NCBI GenBank assembly: GCA_003216375.1
Contig: QCIZ01000002.1
Span: 124,001 to 188,000, forward strand
Reading direction: 5' to 3'
DNA: 64,000 bases
From: Prochlorococcus sp. AG-402-O21
GTDB lineage: Bacteria; Cyanobacteriota; Cyanobacteriia; PCC-6307; Cyanobiaceae
Shown: piece after piece, positions 49,701 through 58,956 of the stretch
Numbering within the stretch: the first letter of the stretch is position 1
Layout: every line of letters starts with the position of its first letter
Notes under the pieces: generated by a model
What the model was told of the DNA's origin: nothing
Databases searched by the model: none
The model's input: the letters and a program-made list of their open reading frames with translations, nothing else
Translations under genes and position numbers: made by a program

Positions 49701-50720
49701 AGAAATTGGTAGTTTAAACTTCAAGGAAAGAGGTTGGTGATCAAAATCTTTGATTTTTATATAACTAAAAGATTTTATATGAGTTTCATCTTTTTTATAA
49801 AATGGTATTTCAACTGAAGTAGATATATCCCAAAAACCATATCGCCAATTTGAATCTGTTATATTTAAACTTTTATTATCACATTTAATTCTTGATTTAT
49901 CAGAAAATAGTATATCATTTAAAACCCCTCCTCTTAAGCTTAGATTATTTGCAATTAAATCACCTTTGCATTTTATGAAACCTTTTTCTATAGCTAAATT
50001 GATTTTACCATTAATATTTCCCTTTGAAATAATATTTGAATCATTTCCTAAAATCCCCTGCAAGAAACCAAGTCTAAATTTGTTAATTCTTACTTTAGTT
50101 TGAAACTCTAACCCATCCAAATATCCCTTCCCAGAAAAATAGAGACTTCCCTGCTTTTTAGAATTTAAATTAATAGCACCGTAAATTTTTTTCTTAGCAA
50201 GATTTAGAGCAAGATTCCCTTTGGCAAATAATGTCTTTTCACCAGGATTAAATACAATTTTAGTTGAGCCCTTCAGATTAAATCTTAGATGAAGATTATT
50301 TGATTTAGAATTATCAGACGATGGTAAGACCCAAAAAGAACCTTTATTATTTTTGTTTAGTATGATTTCTGTTCCCTTTGGATTAAATATTGCAACAGGT
50401 TGCCAATTTAATAAACTTGCAAAAGGTGCAAATTTAATGGTTAAAGTTGAAATATTGACTGATGAAGAATCTTTTTCACCTGGAAGCAACTTTGTTCGTC
50501 CCAGAGCAACTCCCCATGGCCTAAGGCCTCTATAGGCTCCTATTTCCAAAGGATGACCTAAAGAATTAGATAATGTTTTTTCTATTTGAGGTGAGAAGCG
50601 GCTTATAGTTCTGCCTACTAATAGATCTGCCCCGCTCCAAATCAAAACACCACCCAACGCCACAAAGGTTCCCGCAAGCCCCCACCGCTTTAATCTTTTA
50701 GAGCTCCACTCATCTCCCAT
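46764..50720 (-). CDS. TamB-like (DUF490) outer-envelope protein
   Basis: This giant of 1318 residues has one N-terminal membrane helix (about 13-34) and then long repetitive beta-rich stretches with many LxGNI/LNLxG-type segments. The C-terminal DUF490/TamB domain (about 950-1318) includes LRLVSQPLASFETNGFLFLNG and ends in LQSQLQLFFRY, an aromatic tail common in this family. TamB relatives form a hydrophobic groove across the periplasm and help move lipids or assemble outer-membrane proteins. In cyanobacteria the homologue is thought to act at the outer membrane. It diverges from ycf51. Confidence 0.88.
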   Translation of the reverse strand: MGDEWSSKRLKRWGLAGTFVALGGVLIWSGADLLVGRTISRFSPQIEKTLSNSLGHPLEIGAYRGLRPWGVALGRTKLLPGEKDSSSVNISTLTIKFAPFASLLNWQPVAIFNPKGTEIILNKNNKGSFWVLPSSDNSKSNNLHLRFNLKGSTKIVFNPGEKTLFAKGNLALNLAKKKIYGAINLNSKKQGSLYFSGKGYLDGLEFQTKVRINKFRLGFLQGILGNDSNIISKGNINGKINLAIEKGFIKCKGDLIANNLSLRGGVLNDILFSDKSRIKCDNKSLNITDSNWRYGFWDISTSVEIPFYKKDETHIKSFSYIKIKDFDHQPLSLKFKLPISIVDRRFIPGDLKANINLESFPLGALNPILNASLSGKLNTNGDFYGPLSSLNSNIDLSLDNPQINGIRLREKWKGSFIRIPNKKKWGSLKMKSEGASIPGDLQINLNKDGDFNDLILNRLGGKISLKPKSNAFEWDANKFRLDRVEVAFPPEKSFKRIFGEVSSNGIISFDPLFVNGDLNLDNFRLLGFKLKNASIKGQVKNSETNLKGELIPSKNGKIKFDINSGSGFSLLAKVNDVSSSWITATALEFPKLGLKYSEAVGKAEDLATLMIGDTNSSIDTQLEALTKSKDSYKEEITKKNSKSIINPYDLNGNVNADVKLSGPRLSDLKLEAKAFGKVWTSKLNIINSKDIRPFKATFNGDLGSANGSFSLIDFNFSLLSLVAPIPSAVNGYFGLNGKYSLINGTPKVTADLIIKDTVIDDRNIILDKGNILLKDNYLEFDIALRDLSSINPVELSGIYPLKNFDPIDLKVESHGDGLVFLTGLTKGNVSWTSGSADLSLLISGTPEKPVANGFFVLNKSDLLLQNREINNLNSTMVFDFNRLEVRELTANIGPNGLINSKGGISLFDSQLSEIEPLVLSIEKTRVKTAFTDIRASSKIIVKGSIIKPELAGEVFISEGSVFAKRANNQDKNTSEKSDRLKDTKVKSIRRFPEQNWSQSEPLVLFIQDEDAPASRIVRGGFPRGLEAISFDNFKLVLGPSLRLVSQPLASFETNGFLFLNGAFDETLDVSGVIKLVSGYVNLFTTTFNLDQSEPNVAVFVPSMGLVPYVDVTLKSRVPDNVRDVSNFSSNGMASFGIGGSRFVNVEVTASGPADRISENFQLRSTPTLGRSELLGLIGGNSLATLVSSGGNGDALTSFLNRSFASYLQGNINGFLSDRLQISLYPAYINGSDLEDDASESSSNTDQEDTNLTGQQAWVTEIGVDLNDKINFSVQAAPNRQDIPPKGNITFQMNPNIGLLGSFDKDGNWQSQLQLFFRY

Positions 50721-50786
50721 GAAACATTATTCTCAAACTTGGGGAGCTAACAAACTATAAAGAATCAATTCAGGAGAAACCAGCCT

Positions 50787-51326
50787 ATGTCTATGATTGA
50801 AGTTATCCAAGATGTAACAAAATGGCTAGCCTGGGGAGGTTCAGGACTTGGCATCTTGACTGTTTTGGCTTATTTATTTAACTGGGGTATTAAATTCCGG
50901 CTGACTGGAACAACAATTTTCACACTTTTATTATCTGCTAGTTGCTGGGCCTTCGAGCAAAGTTATACGCCTCCTTTTAATGTAGAAGGTTACAAATATG
51001 CTCCTATTGTTTATGACAATGGCTTTGATTTAGTTGTTGCTCAAGCCTCAAACGATTTTCCTAAAGAAGCTATCAAGCCAACATTGCTACAAATTGCAGG
51101 CAATTTAAAAGGGGGAGGAAGAAATGGTGCTCAGGTTAAGGTCAGACTAAGAAAGATAGAATCGGCTGGAGATGGAATAAGTAAACCAATTATTCTTGGT
51201 GAAATAATAAATGATTTAAAAGAATCAAAGATTATAGAATTACCTAATAGAAATTATTCTCCAAGTGAAGATTTATCGAACGAGGCTGATTTTAAAGAAA
51301 ACACCTCATTAGAGCCATATGAATAA
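50787..51326 (+). CDS. ycf51: Ycf51 family protein
   Basis: This 179-residue protein of the cyanobacterial/red-plastid Ycf51 family has two membrane helices (about 14-30 and 40-55). It also has the family stretch FNWGIKFRLTGTTIFTLLLS, then SYTPPFNVEGYKYAPIVYDN and VRLRKIE. The function is unknown; location in the thylakoid or plasma membrane is inferred. The C-terminal 40 residues are acidic and probably disordered. It overlaps the next gene by eight bases, so the two are translationally coupled, and it diverges from the TamB-like gene by 66 bases. Confidence 0.85.
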   Translation: MSMIEVIQDVTKWLAWGGSGLGILTVLAYLFNWGIKFRLTGTTIFTLLLSASCWAFEQSYTPPFNVEGYKYAPIVYDNGFDLVVAQASNDFPKEAIKPTLLQIAGNLKGGGRNGAQVKVRLRKIESAGDGISKPIILGEIINDLKESKIIELPNRNYSPSEDLSNEADFKENTSLEPYE

Positions 51327-51717
51327 AAAGTTATTATTAAAAAATCTTCCTAAAAGCTTTTATCAAGAGGAAAAAATACTCTTATCAAATAATATAAAGA
51401 CCTGGAATTCTTTATTATCTATTAGTGATGAAGAAATTAATAATCTAATCTATGGAAGTCTGGGTAGTTTTCGCAATCTAAAAAGACTTAAATGCATAGC
51501 CTATTTTATATGTACTTTAGATATTGAACTTAACGAAGCAGCCTTGCTAATGCACTCAGGATTGATTTCTAACAAGGCACTTTCTCGACTTACTCCTCAA
51601 GAGCTAGTTCAAAAGAGTGGTCGTTTTGAAAGAAATTTAAGAACAGGACGAATTCCATTAATAGATCTAAGCAAAGCTCACTTTTTAATAGAAAAAGCTA
51701 AAAAAGCAATTATTTAA
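51319..51717 (+). CDS. DUF4332-like helix-hairpin-helix protein
   Basis: The 132-residue protein is all helical and resembles the cyanobacterial DUF4332 family. It contains the repeated pattern LSISDEEINNLIYGSLGSF and then HSGLISNKALSRLTPQELVQ, two helix-hairpin-helix-like units. A late TGRIPLIDLSKAHFLIEKAK is also family-like. Such repeats often bind DNA or proteins, but no function is known. Its start lies inside the last codons of ycf51. Confidence 0.7.
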   Translation: MNKKLLLKNLPKSFYQEEKILLSNNIKTWNSLLSISDEEINNLIYGSLGSFRNLKRLKCIAYFICTLDIELNEAALLMHSGLISNKALSRLTPQELVQKSGRFERNLRTGRIPLIDLSKAHFLIEKAKKAII

Positions 51718-51783
51718 TTTACCCAAGAAGAATTAGGTAATAGAATAAAAATAATCAAAAAGAAACTAGGTAAACTTGAGCAA

Positions 51784-52053
51784 ATGAATAGTTTACTAAT
51801 CACCCTAATATTTACATCATTTGCCATTAATCAAGGTGCAATGGCTCAATCAAGACTTCTTGATGGTGTAAAAAGAAATCCTGATGAAGCAAAATCCATT
51901 TGTAAAAGATTTAGGAACCTAAATAAAGAAAACATTTCGGCTAGTTCACCAAAATCTATTCAAAAAATCTCAATTCAAAAGAATATAAGCGAAGTTGATG
52001 CTGAGATACTTTCGATGTATGTAAGAGGTCTTTATTGCCCTGAAACTTTTTAA
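51784..52053 (+). CDS. Small secreted protein, 89 aa
   Basis: An N-terminal signal peptide (MNSLLITLIFTSFAINQGAM, cleavage probably after AMA-Q at about residue 21) is followed by a 67-residue mature domain. It has two cysteines, in EAKSICKRF and at the end in GLYCPETF, which could form one disulfide in the periplasm. The ISEVDAEILSMYVRGLYCP end resembles other short cyanobacterial secreted proteins I know only as hypotheticals. It lies eight bases before the S15 hydrolase on the same strand. Confidence 0.65.
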   Translation: MNSLLITLIFTSFAINQGAMAQSRLLDGVKRNPDEAKSICKRFRNLNKENISASSPKSIQKISIQKNISEVDAEILSMYVRGLYCPETF

Positions 52054-52060
52054 GCCACAA

Positions 52061-53638
52061 ATGACTTCAATAAAGTACAGGGACGAAGACTTAAAACTTA
52101 GAGACGGAACATTACTCAAATCTCGAATCTGGTTACCACAAGGGGAGGGACCATGGCCTGGATTACTTATGCGTCAGCCATATGGAAGAGAAATTGCTTC
52201 TACAGTTACATATGCTCATCCCTCTTGGTGGGCTAGCAATGGCTATCTAGTTGTAATACAAGATGTAAGAGGTCAAGGCGGATCTGAAGGTCAATTTAAA
52301 GGATTTAGTCAAGAAACCTCAGACACAAGTCAAACTCATGATTGGGTTCGATCCTTGCCTGAATGCAATGGTCTTCTGGGTACATATGGGTTTTCATATC
52401 AAGGATTAACACAGCTCATTGCAGAGGAAGGCACTTATCCACCTGATTGCATTATCCCTGCAATGACAGGGCTTTCAGAGAATGAACATTGGAGTTGTGA
52501 AGGAGGAGCCTTTTGGTGGCACTTGGGAATTGGATGGGGTTTGCAATTAGCAGCCCAAAAGGCACAAAGAGAAAAGAATTGGGAAGCTTGGCACGAAATT
52601 CGTGAAAATCTTGAATCAAAAAAATATTTATTTAATGGTCCTGAATTACTGAAAAAGAATGATCCAGAAGGGATGGCCTATAAATGGCTAAATCTTTCTT
52701 CTAGCAAAAATCCTCAATGGAAAACTTATGAGCCATTAAATAGCTGGTTAAAAAAACCTTTGCTTCTAATTGGGGGGTGGTGGGATCCACATTTAAGAGG
52801 GATTTTAGATATTTTTGAAAAATCAACAAAGGCCGGAGGTAATCCTAAATTAATCATTGGTCCTGCCACTCATCTTCAATGGTGGGAGGGTGCACAACGC
52901 ACTCAGTTAAATTTTTTTGATTCTCATTTAAAAGAAAAAAATAAAGAAATTCCTTTCCCTCAAATCAATCTCTGGAATCTTACAAGAAATAGTTGGGAGC
53001 TTTCGGATCAAAATAAAACTCCTACATGGAATCTCTGTAGCGAAGGTTTAGCCTCGATAAGTCATTCTGAAGGTGGCTTAGCCACTCATTCTGTTTCAAA
53101 AGCAGATTGCGAGGTGAATTTGGTTCATGACCCATGGAGGCCTGTACCCGCTATCGGAGGGCATCTAAGTGATACGCCTGGAGAAGCGAACAGATTCAAC
53201 ATCGATACTCGCTCTGATGTTGCAGTATTTACAACACCTCCAATGTCCAAAGATTTGAGGATAGAGGGTATTCCAACTCTCTACTTAGAAACAAAATGTG
53301 ACAGGGAAAGCTTTGATATATTCGTTGCGTTATCAATAATTCCAAGTGAAATCAAAAATACTGCTACTCAACTTTCGACTGGGGTCCTCAGAATTAGCAA
53401 TTTTGATAAAGATATAAAAACCTGTAGAGAAATAAGACTACAACCAATATTAGCCACATTTAAAGAAGGAGATCGTTTAAGGATTTCAATCTCGGGATCT
53501 GGATGGCCAGCAATTGGAGTAAATCCAGGACAGTGTCAATATTTGTGCGCTGGACCAAGCCCTCACTGCTTAGTGACTACAATTTCGCTCTTACTTTCGA
53601 ATTCAAAACTTAAATTTGAATCACTTATTTCCTCTTAG
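52061..53638 (+). CDS. S15/CocE-type alpha/beta hydrolase
   Basis: The protein belongs to the CocE/NonD, X-Pro-dipeptidyl-peptidase (S15) group. DVRGQGGSEG lies in the oxyanion part, the nucleophile elbow is GTYGFSYQG with Ser112, the acid is in GGWWDPHLRG (Asp242) and the histidine is in GPATHLQWW (His271). A C-terminal beta jelly-roll follows from about residue 350. At 525 residues it is of normal length and has no signal peptide. The true substrate (ester or peptide) cannot be read from sequence. Confidence 0.88.
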   Translation: MTSIKYRDEDLKLRDGTLLKSRIWLPQGEGPWPGLLMRQPYGREIASTVTYAHPSWWASNGYLVVIQDVRGQGGSEGQFKGFSQETSDTSQTHDWVRSLPECNGLLGTYGFSYQGLTQLIAEEGTYPPDCIIPAMTGLSENEHWSCEGGAFWWHLGIGWGLQLAAQKAQREKNWEAWHEIRENLESKKYLFNGPELLKKNDPEGMAYKWLNLSSSKNPQWKTYEPLNSWLKKPLLLIGGWWDPHLRGILDIFEKSTKAGGNPKLIIGPATHLQWWEGAQRTQLNFFDSHLKEKNKEIPFPQINLWNLTRNSWELSDQNKTPTWNLCSEGLASISHSEGGLATHSVSKADCEVNLVHDPWRPVPAIGGHLSDTPGEANRFNIDTRSDVAVFTTPPMSKDLRIEGIPTLYLETKCDRESFDIFVALSIIPSEIKNTATQLSTGVLRISNFDKDIKTCREIRLQPILATFKEGDRLRISISGSGWPAIGVNPGQCQYLCAGPSPHCLVTTISLLLSNSKLKFESLISS

Positions 53639-53694
53639 GGGTTCAATATTTACTGTCAGAGGATTAAGCTAGCTAGCTATTTCAGCCATAAGTC

Positions 53695-55962
53695 ATGCCC
53701 GTCTCTATTCTTCTAGATTCTTTGAAAGATGACGGTCAAAGACTTTCTGAATGCAGACATGAAAGTCCTTTTTCTATTCTTGGTCCTCAACCGTTTAAAG
53801 ACAAATGGGTAATACGAATATGGATGCCAGAGGCAAGTACGGTTGAACTAATAACAAAAGAGACAAGGCTTCAGCTGCAAAATCCCAACCATGAATGGAT
53901 TTTTGAAGGAGTTGTAGAAAAAAATCCTTGCACTGATTATCAAATAAAAGTAAACAGAGGAGGAATTGAACATATTCAACATGATCCCTGGAGCTTCCGA
54001 AAAGAGTGGATGGGTGAAGTTGATAGACATCTTTTCGCAGAGGGAAACCACCATCACATTTGGCGAAAGATGGGGGCCCACCTGACTGAAATAGATAAAA
54101 AAGAAGGAGTTATGTTTTGCTTGTGGGCCCCTCATGCAAAAAGTGTCTCCGTTATTGGTGATCTGAATTCATGGGATGGCAGACATCACCCTATGCAAAA
54201 ACGTTTAGGAGGGATATGGGAATTATTCATACCAGGTCTAGGGGATGGTGATTTATATAAATATGAAATTAGAACTGAAAAAGGACATTGCTACGAGAAA
54301 GCCGATCCTTATGGTTTTCAACATGAAGTAAGACCTGCAAAAAGCTCAGTAATATCAAAGATCGATTCGTTTCAATGGAATGATCAATCTTGGATATCCA
54401 AGCGTGACAATAGAGATCCTCTTGAGCAACCGATATCCGTTTATGAGATGCATTTAGGCAGCTGGATGCATGCTTCCTCAGATGATCCATTTATCAACTC
54501 AGACGGGGAACATAGGGCTCCCGTCCCAGCAGCAGATATGAAGCCTGGCTCAAGATTGCTTACATACAAAGAATTGGCAAATAAAGTAATTCCCTATGTC
54601 AAAGAAAGAGGCTTTACTCATATTGAGCTTATGCCAATTTCAGAGCACCCTTTTGATGGCTCATGGGGATATCAAGTTACTGGTTGGTATGCACCTACTA
54701 GTAGATATGGCTCACCAGATGAGTTTCGTGCCTTCGTTGATTCATGCCATAAAGAGGGCATAGGTATTATTCTCGATTGGGTCCCAGGTCACTTCCCTAA
54801 AGATCAGCATGGTCTTGCTTATTTTGACGGTAGTCATCTATACGAGCATTCAGATCCCAGAATTGGAGAACACAAAGAATGGGGAACATTAATTTTCAAT
54901 TACAGTCGGAATGAAGTTCGTAATTTTCTAGTTGCAAATCTAATTTTCTGGTTTGATCAGTTTCATATCGATGGAATACGTGTTGATGCAGTCGCATCAA
55001 TGCTTTATAAAGACTATCTTCGTCCAGAAGGTGAATGGATACCTAACGAAGATGGGGGGAATGAAAATTTCGAAGCAGTTAGATTTCTACAACAGGCTAA
55101 TCATGTTCTTTTTCAACATTTTCCTGGTGCACTTTCAATTGCCGAAGAATCAACCACATGGACTGGCGTAACCAAGCCAACTGATATGGATGGACTTGGT
55201 TTCAACCTCAAGTGGAACATGGGTTGGATGCACGATATGCTCGATTATTTTGAAATTGACCCATGGTTTAGGCAATTCAATCAAAACAATATTACTTTCT
55301 CCATTTGTTATAACTTTACTGAAAACTTTATGCTTGCTTTAAGCCACGATGAAGTTGTTCACGGAAAAAGTCATCTCCTACATAAAATGCCAGGTGACGA
55401 CTGGCAGAAGTATGCTAATACACGTGCCTTACTTGCATATATGTGGACACATCCAGGTAAAAAAACAATATTTATGGGAATGGAATTTGGACAACGCCAA
55501 GAATGGAATGTTTGGGATGATTTGCAATGGGATCTTCTAAATCATGAACCACATAAAGGAATACAAAAATTAGTAGATGATTTGAATACTTTATACAAAA
55601 AAGAACCTGCTCTATGGAGAAATGATTTTGATGAATACGGATTCCAGTGGATTGATTGCGATGACAATAAAAATTCAGTAATTAGTTTTATGAGAAGAGA
55701 AAAGACCGATGGTGAATGGTTAGTAATAGTGGCAAACTTCACCCCTCAAAACCACTCTAATTACAGAATTGGTGTACCTGTTAATGGATTTTATGAAGAA
55801 ATTTTTAATACAGATGCGAGTCAATATGGAGGCTCAAATTTAGGGAATATGGGAGGAAAATCAACAGACTTATACAATATCCATGGCTATGAAAATTCTA
55901 TAGATCTTTGCCTCCCGCCTCTTAGCGTTCTAGTTCTAAAGCATAAATCTAACGAGAATTAA
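53695..55962 (+). CDS. glgB: 1,4-alpha-glucan branching enzyme
   Basis: GlgB adds alpha-1,6 branches to glycogen. Two N-terminal carbohydrate-binding-type domains (residues to about 240) precede the GH13 barrel. The barrel carries [17 protein letters not shown]-type sequence, the nucleophile Asp431 in [11 protein letters not shown], the acid Glu in AEEST (about 484-485), and Asp552 in [13 protein letters not shown]. The C-terminal beta domain ends in [10 protein letters not shown]. The 755-residue length matches cyanobacterial branching enzymes. It sits 56 bases after the S15 hydrolase; glgA lies far off on the other strand. Confidence 0.97.
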   Translation: MPVSILLDSLKDDGQRLSECRHESPFSILGPQPFKDKWVIRIWMPEASTVELITKETRLQLQNPNHEWIFEGVVEKNPCTDYQIKVNRGGIEHIQHDPWSFRKEWMGEVDRHLFAEGNHHHIWRKMGAHLTEIDKKEGVMFCLWAPHAKSVSVIGDLNSWDGRHHPMQKRLGGIWELFIPGLGDGDLYKYEIRTEKGHCYEKADPYGFQHEVRPAKSSVISKIDSFQWNDQSWISKRDNRDPLEQPISVYEMHLGSWMHASSDDPFINSDGEHRAPVPAADMKPGSRLLTYKELANKVIPYVKERGFTHIELMPISEHPFDGSWGYQVTGWYAPTSRYGSPDEFRAFVDSCHKEGIGIILDWVPGHFPKDQHGLAYFDGSHLYEHSDPRIGEHKEWGTLIFNYSRNEVRNFLVANLIFWFDQFHIDGIRVDAVASMLYKDYLRPEGEWIPNEDGGNENFEAVRFLQQANHVLFQHFPGALSIAEESTTWTGVTKPTDMDGLGFNLKWNMGWMHDMLDYFEIDPWFRQFNQNNITFSICYNFTENFMLALSHDEVVHGKSHLLHKMPGDDWQKYANTRALLAYMWTHPGKKTIFMGMEFGQRQEWNVWDDLQWDLLNHEPHKGIQKLVDDLNTLYKKEPALWRNDFDEYGFQWIDCDDNKNSVISFMRREKTDGEWLVIVANFTPQNHSNYRIGVPVNGFYEEIFNTDASQYGGSNLGNMGGKSTDLYNIHGYENSIDLCLPPLSVLVLKHKSNEN

Positions 55963-56123
55963 CCCTCCGCGAATAGAAATGTTTCAACCTTGCCTGATAA
56001 CCTAATTTCAACTGTCGTCTGGATGTAAAAATTCAAAAGGTATGACGAACTTTTGCAGAGAACGTATTTCATGATTTTCAAGTTACTGCTTCCTGTAAGT
56101 TTTTCGCTTAAAAGGACAAAATA

Positions 56124-57182
56124 ATGAACAAAACTACTCCTCTACTCCTTCGTGCAGCTCGCGGAGAAAGTGTTGAAAGGCCACCGGTTTGGATGATGCG
56201 CCAAGCGGGGAGATACATGAAGGTATATCGCGATCTACGTGATAACCATCCAAGTTTCAGAGAAAGATCCGAAAACCCCGATCTTTCTTATGAAATTTCA
56301 ATGCAACCTTTTAAGGCTTTTCAACCTGATGGAGTAATACTTTTTTCAGATATCTTGACTCCTCTTCCTGGAATGGGAATTAACTTTGACATAGTTGAAA
56401 GCAAAGGGCCTTTAATAAATGACCCAATAAGAAACCTCAAACAAGTAAAAAACCTTAAGCCCCTTCAACCAGAAGAAAGCATGTCTTTTGTCGGTGAAGT
56501 TTTAGGAAGGTTAAGAGAAAGCGTTGGAAACAATGCTGCAGTTCTAGGTTTTGTTGGTGCTCCCTGGACTCTTGCTGCCTATGTTGTGGAAGGGAAAAGC
56601 AGCAAAAATTATGCAGTTATAAAGGCGATGGCATTCCAAGAGCCAGAACTACTGCATCAACTTTTAAATCACTTTGCAGAATCAATTGCTAACTATTTGT
56701 CTTACCAAATCCAATCCGGAGCCCAAGTAGTCCAAATGTTTGATTCATGGGCAGGACAATTAAGTCCACAGGATTATGATGAGTTTGCAGCACCTTATCA
56801 ACAAAAAGTAGTCAATTTAGTAAAAGAAAAGCATCCAGACACACCTATGATTTTATACATCTCAGGCAGTGCAGGAGTTCTTGAAAGGATGGGACAAACT
56901 GGAGTAGATATAGTATCTTTAGATTGGACTGTTGACATGGCAGAGGGACTAGCCAGACTGCCTCAAGAAGTGGGAGTCCAAGGGAATGTTGATCCGGGAC
57001 TTTTGTTTGGTACTCCTGATGCGATCAGATCAAGAATTGTTGATGTAGTCAAGAAAGCGAAGGGTAGAAAACATATTCTTAATCTTGGTCATGGAATACT
57101 TCCTGGGACACCAGAAGAAAATGCAAGAGTATTTTTCGAGGCTGGTAAAAATGTCAATGAACTTATAAAAGTTTCATCTTGA
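56124..57182 (+). CDS. hemE: Uroporphyrinogen decarboxylase
   Basis: HemE removes four carboxyl groups from uroporphyrinogen III on the path to haem and chlorophyll. The signatures [20 protein letters not shown] and [17 protein letters not shown] are both present, with [13 protein letters not shown] and [14 protein letters not shown]. It is 352 residues, a single TIM-barrel domain, cytosolic, and needs no cofactor. The frame ends in an overlap of four bases with the following epimerase start, so the two are coupled. The 160 bases before it hold no gene. Confidence 0.97.
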   Translation: MNKTTPLLLRAARGESVERPPVWMMRQAGRYMKVYRDLRDNHPSFRERSENPDLSYEISMQPFKAFQPDGVILFSDILTPLPGMGINFDIVESKGPLINDPIRNLKQVKNLKPLQPEESMSFVGEVLGRLRESVGNNAAVLGFVGAPWTLAAYVVEGKSSKNYAVIKAMAFQEPELLHQLLNHFAESIANYLSYQIQSGAQVVQMFDSWAGQLSPQDYDEFAAPYQQKVVNLVKEKHPDTPMILYISGSAGVLERMGQTGVDIVSLDWTVDMAEGLARLPQEVGVQGNVDPGLLFGTPDAIRSRIVDVVKKAKGRKHILNLGHGILPGTPEENARVFFEAGKNVNELIKVSS

Positions 57183-58165
57183 AAAACGAAATAATTCTGA
57201 TCACAGGGGCAAGTGGATGCGTGGGGCAATACATAGCCAATTGGCTAATAAAAAACTCAAATTCAGAATTATTTTTATGGGTTAGAGATCCAAAAAAAAT
57301 AACTTCAATAAATTTAGAAAATCCAAGGATTAAGGTTTTAGTTGGAGATTTGCGACAATCAAATAAGTTCAAAAAAGAAATTTCAGAAGTCAACAGAGTT
57401 ATTCATACAGCAACTGCTTGGGGTGATCCCAAAAGAGCGAAAGAAGTAAATATTGATGCAGTAAAGAATTTGCTCAATCTACTTAATCCTTCCAATATCA
57501 AACAAATCATTTATTTCTCAACTGCAAGTGTACTTGATAAAAATTTAAATTTGCTACCAGAAGCCTTTACTCATGGAACAGAGTACATACAAACGAAAGC
57601 ACAATGCCTAAAAGAGCTTGAAACTCACCAGCTATCAAGAAAAATCATAGCTGTATTCCCAACACTAGTATTCGGCGGGCGTATAGACGGTAAAAGTAAT
57701 TTTCCAACAAGTTATCTTACACAAGGCCTTAAAGATGCATTTAAATGGATCTGGCTAGCTAGATGGATAAAAGTAGTTTCAAGGTTTCATTTTATTCACG
57801 CAGCAGATATTGCTTTCATTTGCGGGCATCTAGTTACTTCTAATTTCGAACCTGAGCAATCCATTCCAAAAAGCAAAATAAAAAAATTCGTTCTAGGGCA
57901 ACCCTACATAAGCATTGATGTTGCAATTCAGACGCTTTTAGGATGGAAAGGAATGAGAAAAGTCCCTCAAATCCCTCTTTGGATTTGGCTTGTTGAGCTT
58001 TTAACTATTTTACTGCCAATTCAAATCACAAATTGGGATAGGTTTAGCCTGAGACAAAAACACTTTATTCATGAGCCCGTAACATCTCCAGAAAGCTTTG
58101 GAGGCATAAGCTATGCCAAAACACTAGGTCAAGTTTTACATAATTCTGGTTTAACTAAACACTAA
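57179..58165 (+). CDS. NAD(P)-dependent epimerase/dehydratase family protein
   Basis: A Rossmann-fold SDR of the extended type begins at TTG 57179 with [19 protein letters not shown] (nucleotide motif GASGCVG). RVIHTATAW and [12 protein letters not shown] follow. The classical YxxxK active-site pair is probably [12 protein letters not shown] (Tyr-Ile-Gln-Thr-Lys). The 328 residues include a hydrophobic C-terminal stretch ([15 protein letters not shown]) that may touch membrane. The substrate is unknown. Coupling to hemE suggests a possible tetrapyrrole or lipid link, but this is only context. It precedes petE by 53 bases. Confidence 0.82.
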   Translation: MKNEIILITGASGCVGQYIANWLIKNSNSELFLWVRDPKKITSINLENPRIKVLVGDLRQSNKFKKEISEVNRVIHTATAWGDPKRAKEVNIDAVKNLLNLLNPSNIKQIIYFSTASVLDKNLNLLPEAFTHGTEYIQTKAQCLKELETHQLSRKIIAVFPTLVFGGRIDGKSNFPTSYLTQGLKDAFKWIWLARWIKVVSRFHFIHAADIAFICGHLVTSNFEPEQSIPKSKIKKFVLGQPYISIDVAIQTLLGWKGMRKVPQIPLWIWLVELLTILLPIQITNWDRFSLRQKHFIHEPVTSPESFGGISYAKTLGQVLHNSGLTKH

Positions 58166-58218
58166 AATGTCAAACAGAAGCTAAAGTAGTAAAATTAAAA
58201 AAAAGAAGAATTAATTTC

Positions 58219-58569
58219 ATGATTCGTTCTATTTCAACAGCTTTATTTGCTTTCTTTACATTCCTAGTAATTGGTGTATCCAATGTAAACGCTTCAACTG
58301 TTGAAGTTAAGCTAGGAACCGATGCAGGAATGCTTGCTTTTGAACCAAGCACTTTAAACATAAGTGCTGGTGACACTGTTAAGTTTGTGAACAACAAACT
58401 AGCTCCTCACAATGCCGTTTTTGACGGAAACGATGATCTAAGTCATCCAGATCTAGCTTTTGCTCCAGGAGAGTCTTGGGAGAGAACTTTTAGTACTGCT
58501 GGAACATACGACTTCTACTGTGAGCCTCACAGAGGTGCTGGAATGGTTGGTAAAATCGTAGTAAATTAA
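58219..58569 (+). CDS. petE: Plastocyanin
   Basis: This copper electron carrier links cytochrome b6f to photosystem I in the thylakoid lumen. A signal peptide ends near VNA-S (residues 25-26), leaving about 90 mature residues. The copper ligands are His64 (APHNAVFD), Cys101 (YDFYCEPH), His104 and Met109 ([11 protein letters not shown]), all in place. The ATG follows AAGAAG, a fair ribosome site. A strong terminator lies 21 bases after the stop, so petE is probably monocistronic or the end of the hemE-epimerase unit. Confidence 0.97.
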   Translation: MIRSISTALFAFFTFLVIGVSNVNASTVEVKLGTDAGMLAFEPSTLNISAGDTVKFVNNKLAPHNAVFDGNDDLSHPDLAFAPGESWERTFSTAGTYDFYCEPHRGAGMVGKIVVN

Positions 58570-58590
58570 ATCCATAAAAGAATTTGTTAA

Positions 58591-58618
58591 AGATGGGGGA
58601 GACCCCGTCTTTTTTTTT
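58591..58618 (+). terminator. Intrinsic terminator of petE
   Basis: An 8-bp stem (58591-58598 AGATGGGG with 58603-58610 CCCCGTCT, one T-G wobble) closes a GAGA loop. It is followed by a run of nine T ending at 58618. The form is a textbook intrinsic terminator. Confidence 0.92.
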
Positions 58619-58956
58619 GATAAAAAATATATCTAGAAGCTTAGATAAAATCATCAAAGATAATATTTTTATAAAAAGATAAGTGTTTGCAAAGTAAAAA
58701 TTTAAGGGATTTAATTTTAATTTCTAAAAAGTATTTATACTCCACACATGAAAAATTTAAATTATCTTAAACTACTACTAAGTATGAATCATAGTTTACA
58801 GAAAGTAAAAGCAAGGAATAAAAAATCAAATTAATTTTTCTTAAGGTCCCAAGATTTAACAAAACCTATATTTCAATACGTAAGAAAAGGTCGGTTTTCA
58901 TATATTTATAGAATCATAGGATTTGCATAAAATAAATTAGGCAATTAATTTGAAGT
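58619..58956. other. Intergenic gap between petE and clpB
   Basis: About 340 very A+T-rich bases. A 28-codon ATG frame (58748-58834, MKNLNYLKLLLSMNHSLQ) exists but is too short to trust. I find no CIRCE element (TTAGCACTC-N9-GAGTGCTAA) ahead of clpB, so HrcA control is not indicated. No RNA fold stands out. The clpB promoter must lie here. Confidence 0.4.

Noticed and set aside
53669-53681. Tandem AGCT-type palindrome between the S15 hydrolase and glgB
   Set aside because: A 13-base stretch of repeated tetramer in a 56-base gap is too short to support a site and has no second copy that I saw.
58748-58834. 28-codon frame between petE and clpB
   Set aside because: No ribosome site, lysine/leucine/asparagine-rich composition expected by chance in A+T-rich DNA, and no motif.
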